DNA of 64,000 nucleotides, taken from contig NZ_QFFU01000028.1 of assembly GCF_003131185.1 (NCBI RefSeq), forward strand, positions 26,125-90,124, read 5' to 3'. The DNA is from Pseudomonas ovata (GTDB taxonomy: Bacteria > Pseudomonadota > Gammaproteobacteria > Pseudomonadales > Pseudomonadaceae). Below are positions 36,865-46,451 of this stretch, piece after piece (positions within the stretch are counted from its first letter, which is position 1; every line of letters starts with the position of its first letter). The notes beneath the pieces were generated by a model. That model saw only the letters and a program-made list of their open reading frames with translations, was not told where the DNA came from and searched no databases. The position numbers and the translations under genes were made by a program.

Positions 36865-37727
36865 TCGTCGTGGTTCTTGATCGACTTGGGCGACAGGCGA
36901 AGGCTGCGCAGGCTGCGCTTGACGCTCTTGAGGTGGTTGACCAGGCTCGGCCCGCGCGCCATCGCCACGCCCATGGCCAGCACATCGATGACCACCAGGT
37001 GGGCGATGCGCGAGGTCAGCGGGGTGTAGATCTCGGTGTCTTCGTGTACATCAATGGCCAGGTTGATGGTCGACAACTCTGCCAGTGGCGTCTGGCTCGG
37101 GCACAGGGTGATCAGCGTGGCACCGCTTTCGCGCACCATGTTGGCGGTGATCAGCAAGTCCTTAGAGCGCCCCGACTGGGAAATACACACCGCAACATCG
37201 GCAGGCTTGAGGGTCACCGCCGACATGGCCTGCATGTGCGGGTCCGAATAGGCTGCCGCCGTCAGCAACAGGCGAAAGAACTTGTGCTGGGCATCGGCGG
37301 CCACGGCCCCCGAGGCACCGAACCCATAGAACTCCACGCGGCTGGCGCCGGCCATGGCGGTGACCGCCAGTTGCAGGGCATGCGGATCGAGGTTTTCGCG
37401 CACTTCCATCAGGGTGTGCAGCGTGGTGTCGAAGATCTTCAGGCTGTAGTCGGCGACCGAGTCGTCTTCGTGGATGGCGAACTGGCCGAAACTGGCCCCC
37501 GCCGCCAGGCTTTGCGCCAGCTTGAGCTTGAGGTCCTGAAAGCCGGTGCAACCGATGGCGCGACAGAAGCGCACGATGGTCGGCTCGCTGATCCCGACGC
37601 TGTGCGCCAGGTCGGCCATGGAACTGTGCATCACAGCCGCCGGATCGAGCAGCACATGGTCGGCGACCTTCAGCTCCGACTTGCGCAGCAGATTACGGGA
37701 CTGGGTGATGTGTTGCAGCAGATTCAC
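36861..37727 (-). CDS. RpiR-family transcriptional regulator
   Basis: 288 residues. The N-terminal HTH_6 domain (SSMADLAHSVGISEPTIVRF and CRAIGCTGFQDLKLKLAQSL) is joined to a SIS sugar-phosphate isomerase-like domain (YGFGASGAVAADAQHKFFRL, CISQSGRSKDLLITA). It belongs to the HexR-like group but is not the copy that sits next to zwf. The start is a GTG at 37727 that begins at the conserved N-terminus. A palindrome at 37773-37787 in its promoter may be its own operator. The target pathway is unknown. Confidence 0.88.
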   Translation of the reverse strand: MNLLQHITQSRNLLRKSELKVADHVLLDPAAVMHSSMADLAHSVGISEPTIVRFCRAIGCTGFQDLKLKLAQSLAAGASFGQFAIHEDDSVADYSLKIFDTTLHTLMEVRENLDPHALQLAVTAMAGASRVEFYGFGASGAVAADAQHKFFRLLLTAAAYSDPHMQAMSAVTLKPADVAVCISQSGRSKDLLITANMVRESGATLITLCPSQTPLAELSTINLAIDVHEDTEIYTPLTSRIAHLVVIDVLAMGVAMARGPSLVNHLKSVKRSLRSLRLSPKSIKNHDD

Positions 37728-37772
37728 GGGCTGGACTCGATCAAGGAAGCGTGGGCGGGTATGTAGCTGGCT

Positions 37773-37787
37773 TGTAGTTATACTACA
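37773..37787. promoter_or_regulatory. Candidate RpiR operator palindrome
   Basis: TGTAGTTATACTACA is a perfect inverted repeat with 6-bp arms and a 3-bp centre, 46 bp upstream of the RpiR start. Its placement and TGTA/TACA ends fit autoregulation by an RpiR-type protein, but there is no second copy here to confirm it. Confidence 0.5.
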
Positions 37788-37892
37788 TGACCCGCCAGTC
37801 GCCCAGTTCAACGCACTGGAAAAGGTCGCGCACGCACACACCAGGACATTTCATAAAGACCTGTAGGAAATGTCCCGCATGCTGTTCGAGTG

Positions 37893-40391
37893 TCAATTCA
37901 AGGCAACAGCCGTCAACAATTCTTCCATCACATGCGCCTCGACCGGACGGCTGATCAGATAACCCTGGATCTCGTCACACCCCTGCAACTTGAGAAACTC
38001 CAGCTGGGTCTGCTGCTCGACCCCCTCGGCTACCACTTTCAAACCCAGGCTGTGGGCCATGGCGATGATCGCCTGGATGATCGCCGCATCCCCTGAACCC
38101 TCATCCAGGCCGCGAATGAACGTCTGGTCGATCTTCACGTAATCCACCGGAAAGCGCTTGAGGTAACTCAACGACGAATACCCGGTGCCGAAATCATCGA
38201 TGGCCAGTTTCACGCCCAGCCCGCGCAACTGCTGGAAGGTGGCGATGATGTACTCGACGCTGTCGAGCAACTGGCTTTCGGTCAGCTCCAGCTCCAGGCG
38301 ATGCGGATCCAGGCCGGTTTCTTCAAGCACCTGGCGCACCAGGCTGACCAGCTTGCCCTGGCGCAACTGGTACACCGACAGGTTGACCGACACCCGGATC
38401 GGCTCGCGCCCCTGACGCTGCCATTCACAGGCTTGCCAACAGGCCTGGCGCAACACGAACTCGCCAATCGCCCCGATCAGCCCGGTCTCCTCGGCCAGGC
38501 CGATGAACTCACCGGGCGGCACCAGGCCACGCTCCGGGTGCATCCAGCGCACCAGCGCCTCGGCGGCGTCCAGGCGGCCGCTGGCCAGGCAAAGACGCGG
38601 CTGGTAGTAGACCCGCAATTGCTTGTCGTCGATGGCCTTGCGCAACTGGATCTCCAGTTGCAGGCGCTCCAGGGTGCTGGCTTGCAGGCTGTCGGTGAAG
38701 AACTGGAAATTGTTCCCGCCCAGGTGCTTGGCGTGCTTCATGGCCATGTTGGCCTGGTTGATCAGCGTGGGAATGTCACGCGCCGAGTCCGGCAACAGGC
38801 TGATGCCCACCGAGGCACTGACCACCAGCTCGTGTCCGGCCACCATCACCGGCGTGCGCAGCTTGGTCAGCATGCGGCTGGCCACCCGCGCCAGGCTCGA
38901 CAGGCTGGCGTAGTTGTCGAACAGCACGGCGAACTCGTCGCCGGACAACCGGGCGATGGTGTCGGCTTCAGGCAAGGCACCGGAGAGACGCCGGGCGATA
39001 TGCTGCAACAACTGGTCGGCCACTTCATGGCCCAGGCTTTCGTTGAGCAGCTTGAAGCGGTCGACATCGATATGCAGCAGGGCCAGGCTGCGCGCCCCCT
39101 GGCGCACACGTTGCTGGGCCAGGTTCAGGCGCTCCCGGAACAGCGAACGGTTGGCCAGGCCGGTCAGCTCATCGAAATGCGCCAGGTAGCGCAAGCGCTC
39201 TTCGGACTCGCGCCGCGCCGACAGGTCGGTGAAGAAGCCGACGATATGACTGGCTTTGCCCGCCGCATCGCGCACCAGGCTCAGTTGCAACCACTGCGGG
39301 TACAACTCGCCGTTCTTGCGGGTCTCGACCAGTTCGCCCTGCCACTGGCCGGTCTGCTCCAGCGCCTGGTGAATGGCCTGGAAGTGCCGCTGGGCATCGC
39401 GGCTGCTGGCGATCTCCATGACCTGACGGCCGACCAGCTCTTCCTGGCTGTAGCCCGAGACCCGGCTGAACGCCTGGTTGATGGTCAGGATCCGGTAGTC
39501 GGGGTCGAAGATGACAATGCCCTCGCTGGCCGACGCCAGCACCGTGGCCGCCAGCGGCGCCGGGCTTTTGCTCAGCGCCTGGCGCGCCTGCTCCAGCTCC
39601 CGGGTACGCTCATCGACACGGCTCTGCAGGCCGGCCTGGGCCTTGCGCAGGTAGCGCTCGGCGCGTCGGCGCTGCTCGACCTCTTTACCCAGGGTCTCGT
39701 TGAGCTGTTCGCTGCGCACCTGCACCCGCTGCAGGTGCTCAATCAGCGCCTGGTTCTGAAAGCGCTGGATCAGGTTGCGGCGCAACAGACGATTGATCTG
39801 CAAGGCGACGATCAACAGCGCCAGCCATGCCAGCAGGCCCAGCCAGCCCCAGCCACGCAGCGGCACGTCCGGCCCGAAGAACAGATAGACAATCGGCGGC
39901 ACCAGGCACGACAGGCTGAAGGTCAGAAACGCCGGAAGGCTCACCGCATAAGCCACGCTGGCCGACAGGGTGGCCACGCCGATCATTCCGAACACCCAGG
40001 CCTGCTGCTCGAAATTGGCCACCGGCACCAGCAGCATGGCTGCACAAGCCAGGGTCAGGCCGCTGACGCAGGCGCCCAGGAGAAAGCGCCGGCGCCATAC
40101 CGGCAGTGCCTGGCGCTCGGCAGACGCCGCGGCAAAGGCCTTGACCTGCACCAGGCGCAGGCCGACCAGCGCGGTCAGCCACACCAGCCATACACCCACG
40201 CGCCAGTCCTGCGCGGGGCTCCAGAGCAGCCAGGCGCAGATCAGGCCATTGATGAACATGCACAGGGTCGGCAACAGCGAGCCCTGATAAAGCAAGCGCG
40301 TGCGCTCGACCTCCAGCGGCCCGGCAAACTGCCGGCGAATGTCACGGCGGCGAGTACCGAAGGCATCGCGCCGTTTGGAAAAATGGGTCAT
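37893..40391 (-). CDS. Membrane PAS-GGDEF-EAL cyclic-di-GMP protein
   Basis: 832 residues. The N-terminal 200 residues hold about six membrane segments (a MASE-type sensor), followed by a coiled coil (220-280), a PAS domain (about 285-395), a GGDEF domain (about 400-565) and an EAL domain (about 570-832). The GGDEF signature reads SGDEF at 483-487, a variant that may reduce or keep cyclase activity. The EAL domain has EAL at 611-613 and the metal-binding pieces DDFGTGYSSL, KIDQTFI and EGVE, so phosphodiesterase activity is likely. I chose the ATG at 40391. It is divergent from uvrD. Confidence 0.93.
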   Translation of the reverse strand: MTHFSKRRDAFGTRRRDIRRQFAGPLEVERTRLLYQGSLLPTLCMFINGLICAWLLWSPAQDWRVGVWLVWLTALVGLRLVQVKAFAAASAERQALPVWRRRFLLGACVSGLTLACAAMLLVPVANFEQQAWVFGMIGVATLSASVAYAVSLPAFLTFSLSCLVPPIVYLFFGPDVPLRGWGWLGLLAWLALLIVALQINRLLRRNLIQRFQNQALIEHLQRVQVRSEQLNETLGKEVEQRRRAERYLRKAQAGLQSRVDERTRELEQARQALSKSPAPLAATVLASASEGIVIFDPDYRILTINQAFSRVSGYSQEELVGRQVMEIASSRDAQRHFQAIHQALEQTGQWQGELVETRKNGELYPQWLQLSLVRDAAGKASHIVGFFTDLSARRESEERLRYLAHFDELTGLANRSLFRERLNLAQQRVRQGARSLALLHIDVDRFKLLNESLGHEVADQLLQHIARRLSGALPEADTIARLSGDEFAVLFDNYASLSSLARVASRMLTKLRTPVMVAGHELVVSASVGISLLPDSARDIPTLINQANMAMKHAKHLGGNNFQFFTDSLQASTLERLQLEIQLRKAIDDKQLRVYYQPRLCLASGRLDAAEALVRWMHPERGLVPPGEFIGLAEETGLIGAIGEFVLRQACWQACEWQRQGREPIRVSVNLSVYQLRQGKLVSLVRQVLEETGLDPHRLELELTESQLLDSVEYIIATFQQLRGLGVKLAIDDFGTGYSSLSYLKRFPVDYVKIDQTFIRGLDEGSGDAAIIQAIIAMAHSLGLKVVAEGVEQQTQLEFLKLQGCDEIQGYLISRPVEAHVMEELLTAVALN

Positions 40392-40645
40392 GGCGTCATT
40401 CTTGTCGGTTCTTGTTCGGCAGGCCCGGAGCGTGGGCAAGCATACACAGGCACAAGGGTCAGACCAAACAGTCGAGGCGCAGAAAAATAGCACCCTGCCA
40501 TTACTCTGGCACCCCTGTTCCAGACGGGTTGCGTGCTTTTTTTCAGGTCTGTGGAGCGGCGCAATCGTTTGCCCGTCCGTTCTTTTTATGCGGTTACGCA
40601 CACGCATGGTTTGCCCGGCGTCAATGCGCGCCCTAGAATGGCCGC

Positions 40646-42829
40646 ATGCATGACGACCTCTCTTTTTTGCTCAACTCCCTCAACGATGCCCAACGCCAGG
40701 CCGTAGCCGCCTCCGTCGGCCGTCAGTTGGTCCTGGCTGGCGCAGGCTCCGGCAAAACCCGTGTGCTGGTGCATCGCATCGCCTGGCTGATGCAGGTCGA
40801 GCGCGCCTCGCCGCATTCGATCCTGTCGGTGACCTTCACCAACAAGGCCGCTGCCGAGATGCGCCATCGCATCGAACAGTTGATCGGCGCCAGCCCGGCC
40901 GGCATGTGGGTTGGCACCTTCCACGGCCTGGCGCACCGCCTGTTGCGCGCGCACTGGCAGGAAGCGGGGCTGATGCAGACCTTCCAGATCCTCGACAGCG
41001 ACGACCAGCAACGCCTGGTCAAGCGGGTGATCCGCGAGCTGGGGCTCGATGAGCAACGCTGGCCGGCGCGCCAGGCCCAGTGGTTCATCAACGGCCAGAA
41101 GGATGAAGGTCTGCGCCCGCAGCACATCCAGCCCAGCGGCGATCTGTTCCTGGCAACCATGCGCGGCATCTACGAGGCCTACGAGGCCGCCTGCCAGCGT
41201 GCCGGCGTCATCGATTTTTCCGAACTGCTGCTGCGTGCCCTGGACCTGTGGCGCGACCATCCGGGCCTGTTGCAGCATTACCAGCGGCGTTTCCGCCATG
41301 TGCTGGTCGACGAGTTCCAGGACACCAACGCCGTGCAGTACGCCTGGTTGCGCCTGCTGGCGCAGGGTGGCGAGAGCCTGATGGTGGTCGGCGACGACGA
41401 CCAGTCGATCTATGGCTGGCGCGGCGCGCGTATCGAGAACATCCAGCAGTATTCGTCGGACTTCCCGGACGCCGAAGTCATTCGCCTGGAACAGAACTAC
41501 CGCTCCACGGCCAGCATTCTCAAGGCCGCCAACGGCCTGATCGTCAATAACAGCGGGCGCCTTGGCAAGGAGCTGTGGACCGAGGTCGGCGAAGGCGAAC
41601 TGATCAGCCTGTACGCTGCCTTCAACGAACACGACGAAGCGCGCTATGTGGTCGAGACCATCGAGCGTGCGCTCAAGACCGGTCTGGCGCGCAGCGACAT
41701 CGCCATCCTGTATCGCTCCAACGCCCAGTCGCGAGTGCTGGAAGAGGCCCTGCTGCGCGAACGCATTCCGTACCGCATCTACGGTGGCCAGCGCTTCTTC
41801 GAGCGTGCCGAGATCAAGAATGCCATGGCCTACCTGCGCCTGCTCGAAGGCCGTGGCAACGATGCGGCGCTGGAGCGGGTGATCAATGTCCCGACCCGTG
41901 GCATCGGCGAAAAGACCGTCGAGGCCATTCGCGAGCATGCCCGCCACGCCCAGGTATCGATGTGGGAAGCCATGCGCCTGCTGGTGGCCAACAAGGGCGT
42001 GACCGGTCGGGCGGCCAGTGCCCTGAACGGCTTTATCGAACTGATCGAGAACCTGGCCATCAAGGTCAGCGACATGCCGCTGCACCTGATGACCCAGATC
42101 GTCATCGAGCAGTCCGGGCTGATCGGTTATCACGAGCAGGAAAAAGGCGAGAAAGGCCAGGCCCGGGTAGAAAACCTTGAAGAGCTGGTCAGCGCCGCGC
42201 GCAACTTCGAGAACACCGAGAGCGAAGAAGACCTCACGCCGCTGGCCGCGTTTCTCGGCCACGCCTCCCTGGAGGCCGGCGACACGCAGGCCGACGAGCA
42301 CGAAGACAGCGTGCAGTTGATGACCCTGCACAGCGCCAAGGGCCTGGAATTCCCCCATGTGTTCCTGGTGGGCATGGAAGAAGGCCTGTTCCCGCACAAG
42401 ATGAGCCTGGAAGAACCCGGCCGCCTTGAAGAAGAGCGTCGCCTGGCCTATGTCGGCATTACCCGTGCCATGCAGAACCTGGTGATGACCTACGCCGAGA
42501 CCCGGCGCCTGTATGGCAGCGAAACCTATAACAAGGTGTCGCGCTTCGTGCGTGAGATTCCTTCGGCGCTGATCCAGGAAGTGCGCCTGTCCAACAGCGT
42601 CACCCGCCCGTTCGGCGGCATACCCAAGGCCAACGACAGCCGCCTGTTCACCGGCACCCATATCCCGGAAACCCCCTTCACCCTCGGCCAGCGCGTGCAG
42701 CATGCGGTGTTTGGCGAAGGCACCATCCTCAACTTCGAAGGCGCCGGCGCCCAGGCCCGGGTGCAGGTCAATTTCGAAGAAGGCAGCAAGTGGCTGATGA
42801 TGGGATATGCCAAGCTGGTGGCCCTGTAG
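40646..42829 (+). CDS. uvrD: DNA helicase II UvrD
   Basis: 727 residues. An SF1A 3'-5' helicase that acts in nucleotide excision and mismatch repair. Walker A is AGAGSGKT at 31-38; motif II is VDEFQDTN, motif III GDDDQSIYGWRGA, and motif VI YVGITRAMQ. The C-terminal RNA-polymerase-binding region includes GQRVQHAVFGEGTILNFEG. The length and the C-terminal tail distinguish it from Rep. I see no LexA-type box in the short upstream region. The long antisense open frame across the gene is a shadow. Confidence 0.96.
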   Translation: MHDDLSFLLNSLNDAQRQAVAASVGRQLVLAGAGSGKTRVLVHRIAWLMQVERASPHSILSVTFTNKAAAEMRHRIEQLIGASPAGMWVGTFHGLAHRLLRAHWQEAGLMQTFQILDSDDQQRLVKRVIRELGLDEQRWPARQAQWFINGQKDEGLRPQHIQPSGDLFLATMRGIYEAYEAACQRAGVIDFSELLLRALDLWRDHPGLLQHYQRRFRHVLVDEFQDTNAVQYAWLRLLAQGGESLMVVGDDDQSIYGWRGARIENIQQYSSDFPDAEVIRLEQNYRSTASILKAANGLIVNNSGRLGKELWTEVGEGELISLYAAFNEHDEARYVVETIERALKTGLARSDIAILYRSNAQSRVLEEALLRERIPYRIYGGQRFFERAEIKNAMAYLRLLEGRGNDAALERVINVPTRGIGEKTVEAIREHARHAQVSMWEAMRLLVANKGVTGRAASALNGFIELIENLAIKVSDMPLHLMTQIVIEQSGLIGYHEQEKGEKGQARVENLEELVSAARNFENTESEEDLTPLAAFLGHASLEAGDTQADEHEDSVQLMTLHSAKGLEFPHVFLVGMEEGLFPHKMSLEEPGRLEEERRLAYVGITRAMQNLVMTYAETRRLYGSETYNKVSRFVREIPSALIQEVRLSNSVTRPFGGIPKANDSRLFTGTHIPETPFTLGQRVQHAVFGEGTILNFEGAGAQARVQVNFEEGSKWLMMGYAKLVAL

Positions 42830-42964
42830 ACCCGCACCAATACGGCCGGGTCTGCCGACATTTCCTACGCAGCTGTGTAAAAGCCCGAAACATACGCGCG
42901 CTAGCCATTGGCCTGCCTGCTGTGCACCATGACGCGCATGTCTTCATAAGAACAGGAACCCCTC

Positions 42965-43804
42965 ATGCAACGTTTTCTTAGCATCGCCATGGCCCTGTGC
43001 CTCAGCCTGACGCTGAGCCTGGACGCCAGTGCCGCCCGCTTCGGCGGCGGCAAGAGCAGTGGCTCGGCGCCGGTCCATCAGTCGCGCCAGGCCACCCCTG
43101 CCACACCGGCCGCTGCACCGAATGCCGCCGCCCGCCCACCGGCGGCCAGTGGCGCCTCGCGCTGGCTCGGCCCGCTGGCCGGTATCGCCGCCGGTGGCAT
43201 GCTGGCCGCCATGTTCATGGGTGATGGTTTCGACGGCATGCAGCTGTTCGACTTCCTGATCATCGGCCTGATCGCCTTCCTGATCTTCCGTTTCATCGCC
43301 CGTCGCCGTGCCCAGCAGGCGTCGCAGATGGCCGGTGCCGGTGCACCGTACTCGCGTGAAGCCGCCCCGACCGGGCATAACCCGATCTTCGGTTCATCGA
43401 CGGCAGCAACGGCAGCCCCTGCGATCAACGCCCCGGCCTGGTTCGACGAAGCGCGCTTCCTGGAGGCCGCACGCGGCCACTTCCAGGCCCTGCAGCAGCA
43501 CTGGGACGCCAACGAGATCGACAAGATCGCCGAGTTCGTCACCCCGACCATGCTGCAGTTCCTGAAAAAGGAACGTGCCGAGCTGGGCGACAGCTTCCAG
43601 TCCACCTACATCGACAACCTGAGCGTGCAGCTCGACGGCGTCGACGACCGTGCCGACCGCACCATCGCCACCCTGACCTTCTCCGGCATTGCCAAGACCT
43701 CGCGTTTCGACAAGGGCGAAGACTTCAGCGAAAGCTGGAACATGGAGCGTCAGCCGGGTGAAAACCAGCCATGGCTGGTCGCGGGTATTCGCCAGAACAG
43801 CTGA
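42965..43804 (+). CDS. Tim44-like domain protein
   Basis: 279 residues. The N-terminus MQRFLSIAMALCLSLTLSLDA looks like a signal peptide; a proline/alanine-rich stretch follows, then two membrane segments (PLAGIAAGGMLAAMFMG and LFDFLIIGLIAFLIFRFIA). Residues 150-279 form a Tim44/TIM-like domain (FLEAARGHFQALQQHWDANE, the FVTPTMLQFLKKE stretch). The bacterial members are inner-membrane proteins with poorly known roles. GAACCCC precedes the ATG. A terminator follows. Confidence 0.85.
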   Translation: MQRFLSIAMALCLSLTLSLDASAARFGGGKSSGSAPVHQSRQATPATPAAAPNAAARPPAASGASRWLGPLAGIAAGGMLAAMFMGDGFDGMQLFDFLIIGLIAFLIFRFIARRRAQQASQMAGAGAPYSREAAPTGHNPIFGSSTAATAAPAINAPAWFDEARFLEAARGHFQALQQHWDANEIDKIAEFVTPTMLQFLKKERAELGDSFQSTYIDNLSVQLDGVDDRADRTIATLTFSGIAKTSRFDKGEDFSESWNMERQPGENQPWLVAGIRQNS

Positions 43805-43828
43805 ACTACCCGGCACCGCGCGTGATCG

Positions 43829-43855
43829 AACCCCGGACCTGTTCCGGGGTTTTTC
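43829..43855 (+). terminator. Rho-independent terminator after the Tim44-like gene
   Basis: AACCCCGGA (43829-43837) pairs with TCCGGGGTT (43843-43851) over a five-base loop, and TTTC follows. It lies 25 bp past the stop codon. Confidence 0.85.
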
Positions 43856-43939
43856 GTTTACCCGATCGGACAGTTATTTTGAAAGCGGCTTTCGGCTACT
43901 GTATAACCCGCGCACCCCCCAGCCCAGAGGATCTCCGTC

Positions 43940-44347
43940 GTGGAAGAAGTCATCGAAGAACTGCGTGAAAAGAACGAGCCGGTCCCGGTCCCCCTCGAAC
44001 TGCCGGATGAGGAACTGCTGGTCGAAATCGAGGAGCAGTTGTTCATCAACATCCCGTTCGTGTTCAAGGAGTTTCTCCTGACCGTCAGCGATGTGGTCTA
44101 CGGCAGCCTGGAACCGGTCACGGTCACCGACCCGCAGTCGCACACCTACCTGCCGGACGTGGCAGCCAATGCCTGGGACGATGGCGTACCACGCGAGCTG
44201 ATCCCGCTGTGCCAGGATGGCGATGACTATTACTGCGTCGAAGAAGACGGCACCGTGGTGCTGTGGTCCGGCGAAGAAGAGCTGGTGGTCGAAGAAAGCT
44301 GGGAATCGGTCTGGCACTGGGCCCGGGATGTCTGGCTGGAAAGCTGA
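43940..44347 (+). CDS. SMI1/KNR4 (SUKH) family protein
   Basis: 135 residues, GTG start with AGAGGAT upstream. The protein is very acidic. SUKH-domain features are FVFKEFLLTVSDVVYGSLEP, the conserved W near NAWDDGVPRELIPLCQDG and the DYYCVEEDGTVVLW block. SUKH proteins are often immunity proteins in toxin loci, but here there is no toxin gene nearby and the gene seems to be a fixed single-gene unit. The role is unknown. Confidence 0.8.
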   Translation: MEEVIEELREKNEPVPVPLELPDEELLVEIEEQLFINIPFVFKEFLLTVSDVVYGSLEPVTVTDPQSHTYLPDVAANAWDDGVPRELIPLCQDGDDYYCVEEDGTVVLWSGEEELVVEESWESVWHWARDVWLES

Positions 44348-44369
44348 GTTTCCAGCCAGCCCCCTCGGT

Positions 44370-46133
44370 TCAATGCCCTGAGTGATCCTGGTTGTTACCC
44401 AGGGTCTCCAGCAGGGCGATCTGCATGCGCGAGTGTACCCGGATGAACCAGCGCCACAGCAGTGCGGCGACACCGGCGGCGACCAGCAGAATCACCACCA
44501 GCAGCTCCAGTGTTGGCAGAATGCTGGCCGACAGCGCGGCCAGCAGCACGAAGATCACCGCCAGCGACAGCAGTGGAATCACTTCGGCCACCACCTTGCG
44601 CACCCGCGCAGTATGGCGCCCGGCCATTTCCGGCTTGACCCCCATCTCGGCCAGCAGCATCGACAGCGCCTTGAGCTTGCGATAGGCCGCGATCAGGAAC
44701 GGCAGCGACAGCAGCAGGGCTGCTCCGCAGATCCAGGCTTTCTGCTGACCGACATCGTCGATCCATTCGGCCATGTAGCCACCGATGCGCTCGGCAAAAT
44801 AGCCACCACAGAAAAAGATCGCGATGACCAGCGCCAGGTTGACGCCCACCTGCAACAGGATCCTGCGGATCATCGACGCCAGGATCGCACCCTGCCCCTG
44901 CGGCTGAATGCTGCGCAGCCACTCGCCATACATCGAGAACACCCGGCCGATACGCCGCGGCATCACCGCGGCCAGCTTGATCGACAGCGGGTCGGCGGCG
45001 CGGATCAGGTAGGGGGTCAGCAAGGTGGTAATGGCCGAGACCGCCACCGCCACCGGGTAAAGAAAGTCGCTGGTGACCTGCAAGGTCATGCCCAGCGCGG
45101 CAATGATGAAGGAAAACTCGCCAATCTGGGACAGGCCCATGCCGACACGCAACGACGTACGGCCATCGTTGCCGGCGATGAACGCGCCCAGCCCGCAGGA
45201 AACCATCTTGCCCAGCACCACGGCCAGGGTGATCACTGCGATAGGCCAGGCGTATTCGAGCAGGATCTTCGGGTCGATCATCAGGCCGATGGCCACGAAG
45301 AAGATGGCGCTGAACAGGTCGCGAATCGGCTCGATCAGACCCTCGATCTTCACCAGTTGCCGGGACTCGGCCATGATCGCGCCGATCAGGAAGGCCCCCA
45401 ACACCATGCTGTACTCAAGCTTGACCACCAGCAGGCAAAAGCCGAAGCACAGGCCCAGCACCGTGATCAACAGCATCTCGTTGCTTTCGAAGCGCGCCAC
45501 GTAGGCCAGCAGGCGTGGCACCAGCAGAATGCCGATCACCAGCGCCACGATCATGAACAGCGACAGCTTGCCGACCGTCGAGAACACTTCGCCGGAGCTG
45601 ACCGCACCACTGACCGCAATGCCCGACAGCAACGCAATGATGCCGATCCCCAGGATGTCCTCGACGATCAGCACACCGAAAATCAGCTGGGCAAAGTGCT
45701 GGTTCTTCATCTTCAGGTCATTGAGCGCCTTGACGATGATAGTGGTCGAGGAAATCGCCAGGATCGCCCCCAGGAACAGCGAGTCCATGGCGGTCCAGCC
45801 GAAGTACTGGCCGATCTCGTAACCGAGCCAGATCATCAGGGTGATTTCCAGGAAGGCCGCGATAAACGCCGTGGCCCCGACCTTGAACAGCTTGCGCAGG
45901 CTGAATTCCAGCCCCAGGCAGAACATCAGGAAGATCACCCCCAGCTCGGCCAGGATCCGGATGGTGTGTTCGTCGTGAATCAGGCTGACCGGCGGGGTGT
46001 GCGGGCCGATCAGGAAACCGGCCACGATGTAGCCCAGCACCACCGGCTGCTTGAGGCGATGAAAGACAATGGTCACCACGCCGGCCACCAGCATGATCAC
46101 TGCCAGGTCTTGAATGAAGTCAACGGCATGCAT
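44370..46133 (-). CDS. Monovalent cation:proton antiporter-2 (KefB-like)
   Basis: 587 residues. The first 400 form a CPA2 Na+/H+-exchanger-type transport domain with about 12 segments (GYIVAGFLIGPHTPP, LAELGVIFLMFCLGLEFSLRK, SSTTIIVKALNDL, QIGEFSFIIAALG). A further membrane region of three to four helices occupies the C-terminus. There is no TrkA-N nucleotide-binding domain, unlike KefB/KefC, so it is not classical. I chose the ATG at 46133, with AAGGAG eleven bases upstream. Probably potassium or sodium export against protons. Confidence 0.9.
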   Translation of the reverse strand: MHAVDFIQDLAVIMLVAGVVTIVFHRLKQPVVLGYIVAGFLIGPHTPPVSLIHDEHTIRILAELGVIFLMFCLGLEFSLRKLFKVGATAFIAAFLEITLMIWLGYEIGQYFGWTAMDSLFLGAILAISSTTIIVKALNDLKMKNQHFAQLIFGVLIVEDILGIGIIALLSGIAVSGAVSSGEVFSTVGKLSLFMIVALVIGILLVPRLLAYVARFESNEMLLITVLGLCFGFCLLVVKLEYSMVLGAFLIGAIMAESRQLVKIEGLIEPIRDLFSAIFFVAIGLMIDPKILLEYAWPIAVITLAVVLGKMVSCGLGAFIAGNDGRTSLRVGMGLSQIGEFSFIIAALGMTLQVTSDFLYPVAVAVSAITTLLTPYLIRAADPLSIKLAAVMPRRIGRVFSMYGEWLRSIQPQGQGAILASMIRRILLQVGVNLALVIAIFFCGGYFAERIGGYMAEWIDDVGQQKAWICGAALLLSLPFLIAAYRKLKALSMLLAEMGVKPEMAGRHTARVRKVVAEVIPLLSLAVIFVLLAALSASILPTLELLVVILLVAAGVAALLWRWFIRVHSRMQIALLETLGNNQDHSGH

Positions 46134-46451
46134 GGCGGGTACGGCTCCTTTTGCAGATGAACACTGCCCAATCCCGGCACGGCCTGTGCGCAAGGCAGGA
46201 CCACGTGATCCGTGGCAGCGTCATGAATTCAGGTATAAAGCACAGGAAAAAAACGTTACAAGGGCTTGCAAAGGTTAACACCGGCCTCTTCACCATAAAG
46301 CCGATGCAATATATGGAAACAGATAGAGCCCAAGCGTGACGGCAAGTGCTTTCCCGGCGTCCCGGTATCTGTTGCAGCCCCTGCGTTTCTTGTTTTACCG
46401 AGCGTCAGCATAGATGCCCTACTCTTGACACACCGACCGTGAGAATCAGTG
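46134..46451. other. Non-coding region between antiporter and thioesterase
   Basis: No gene is supported. It carries the two divergent promoters. I see a TTGACA hexamer at 46424-46429 on the plus strand that is too close to the thioesterase start to have a clear -10, and AT-rich DNA at 46240-46330. Nothing else stands out. Confidence 0.5.

Noticed and set aside
36861..37727. Naming the RpiR regulator HexR
   Set aside because: It lacks the zwf-edd neighbourhood and differs from the known HexR sequence, so the target sugar pathway is not supported.
40392..40645. Search for a LexA box upstream of uvrD
   Set aside because: No CTGT-N8-ACAG-like palindrome was found in the divergent region.
40586..42703. 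705-codon minus-strand open frame opposite uvrD
   Set aside because: All helicase motifs are on the plus strand. The antisense frame is low in complexity and typical for GC-rich genes.
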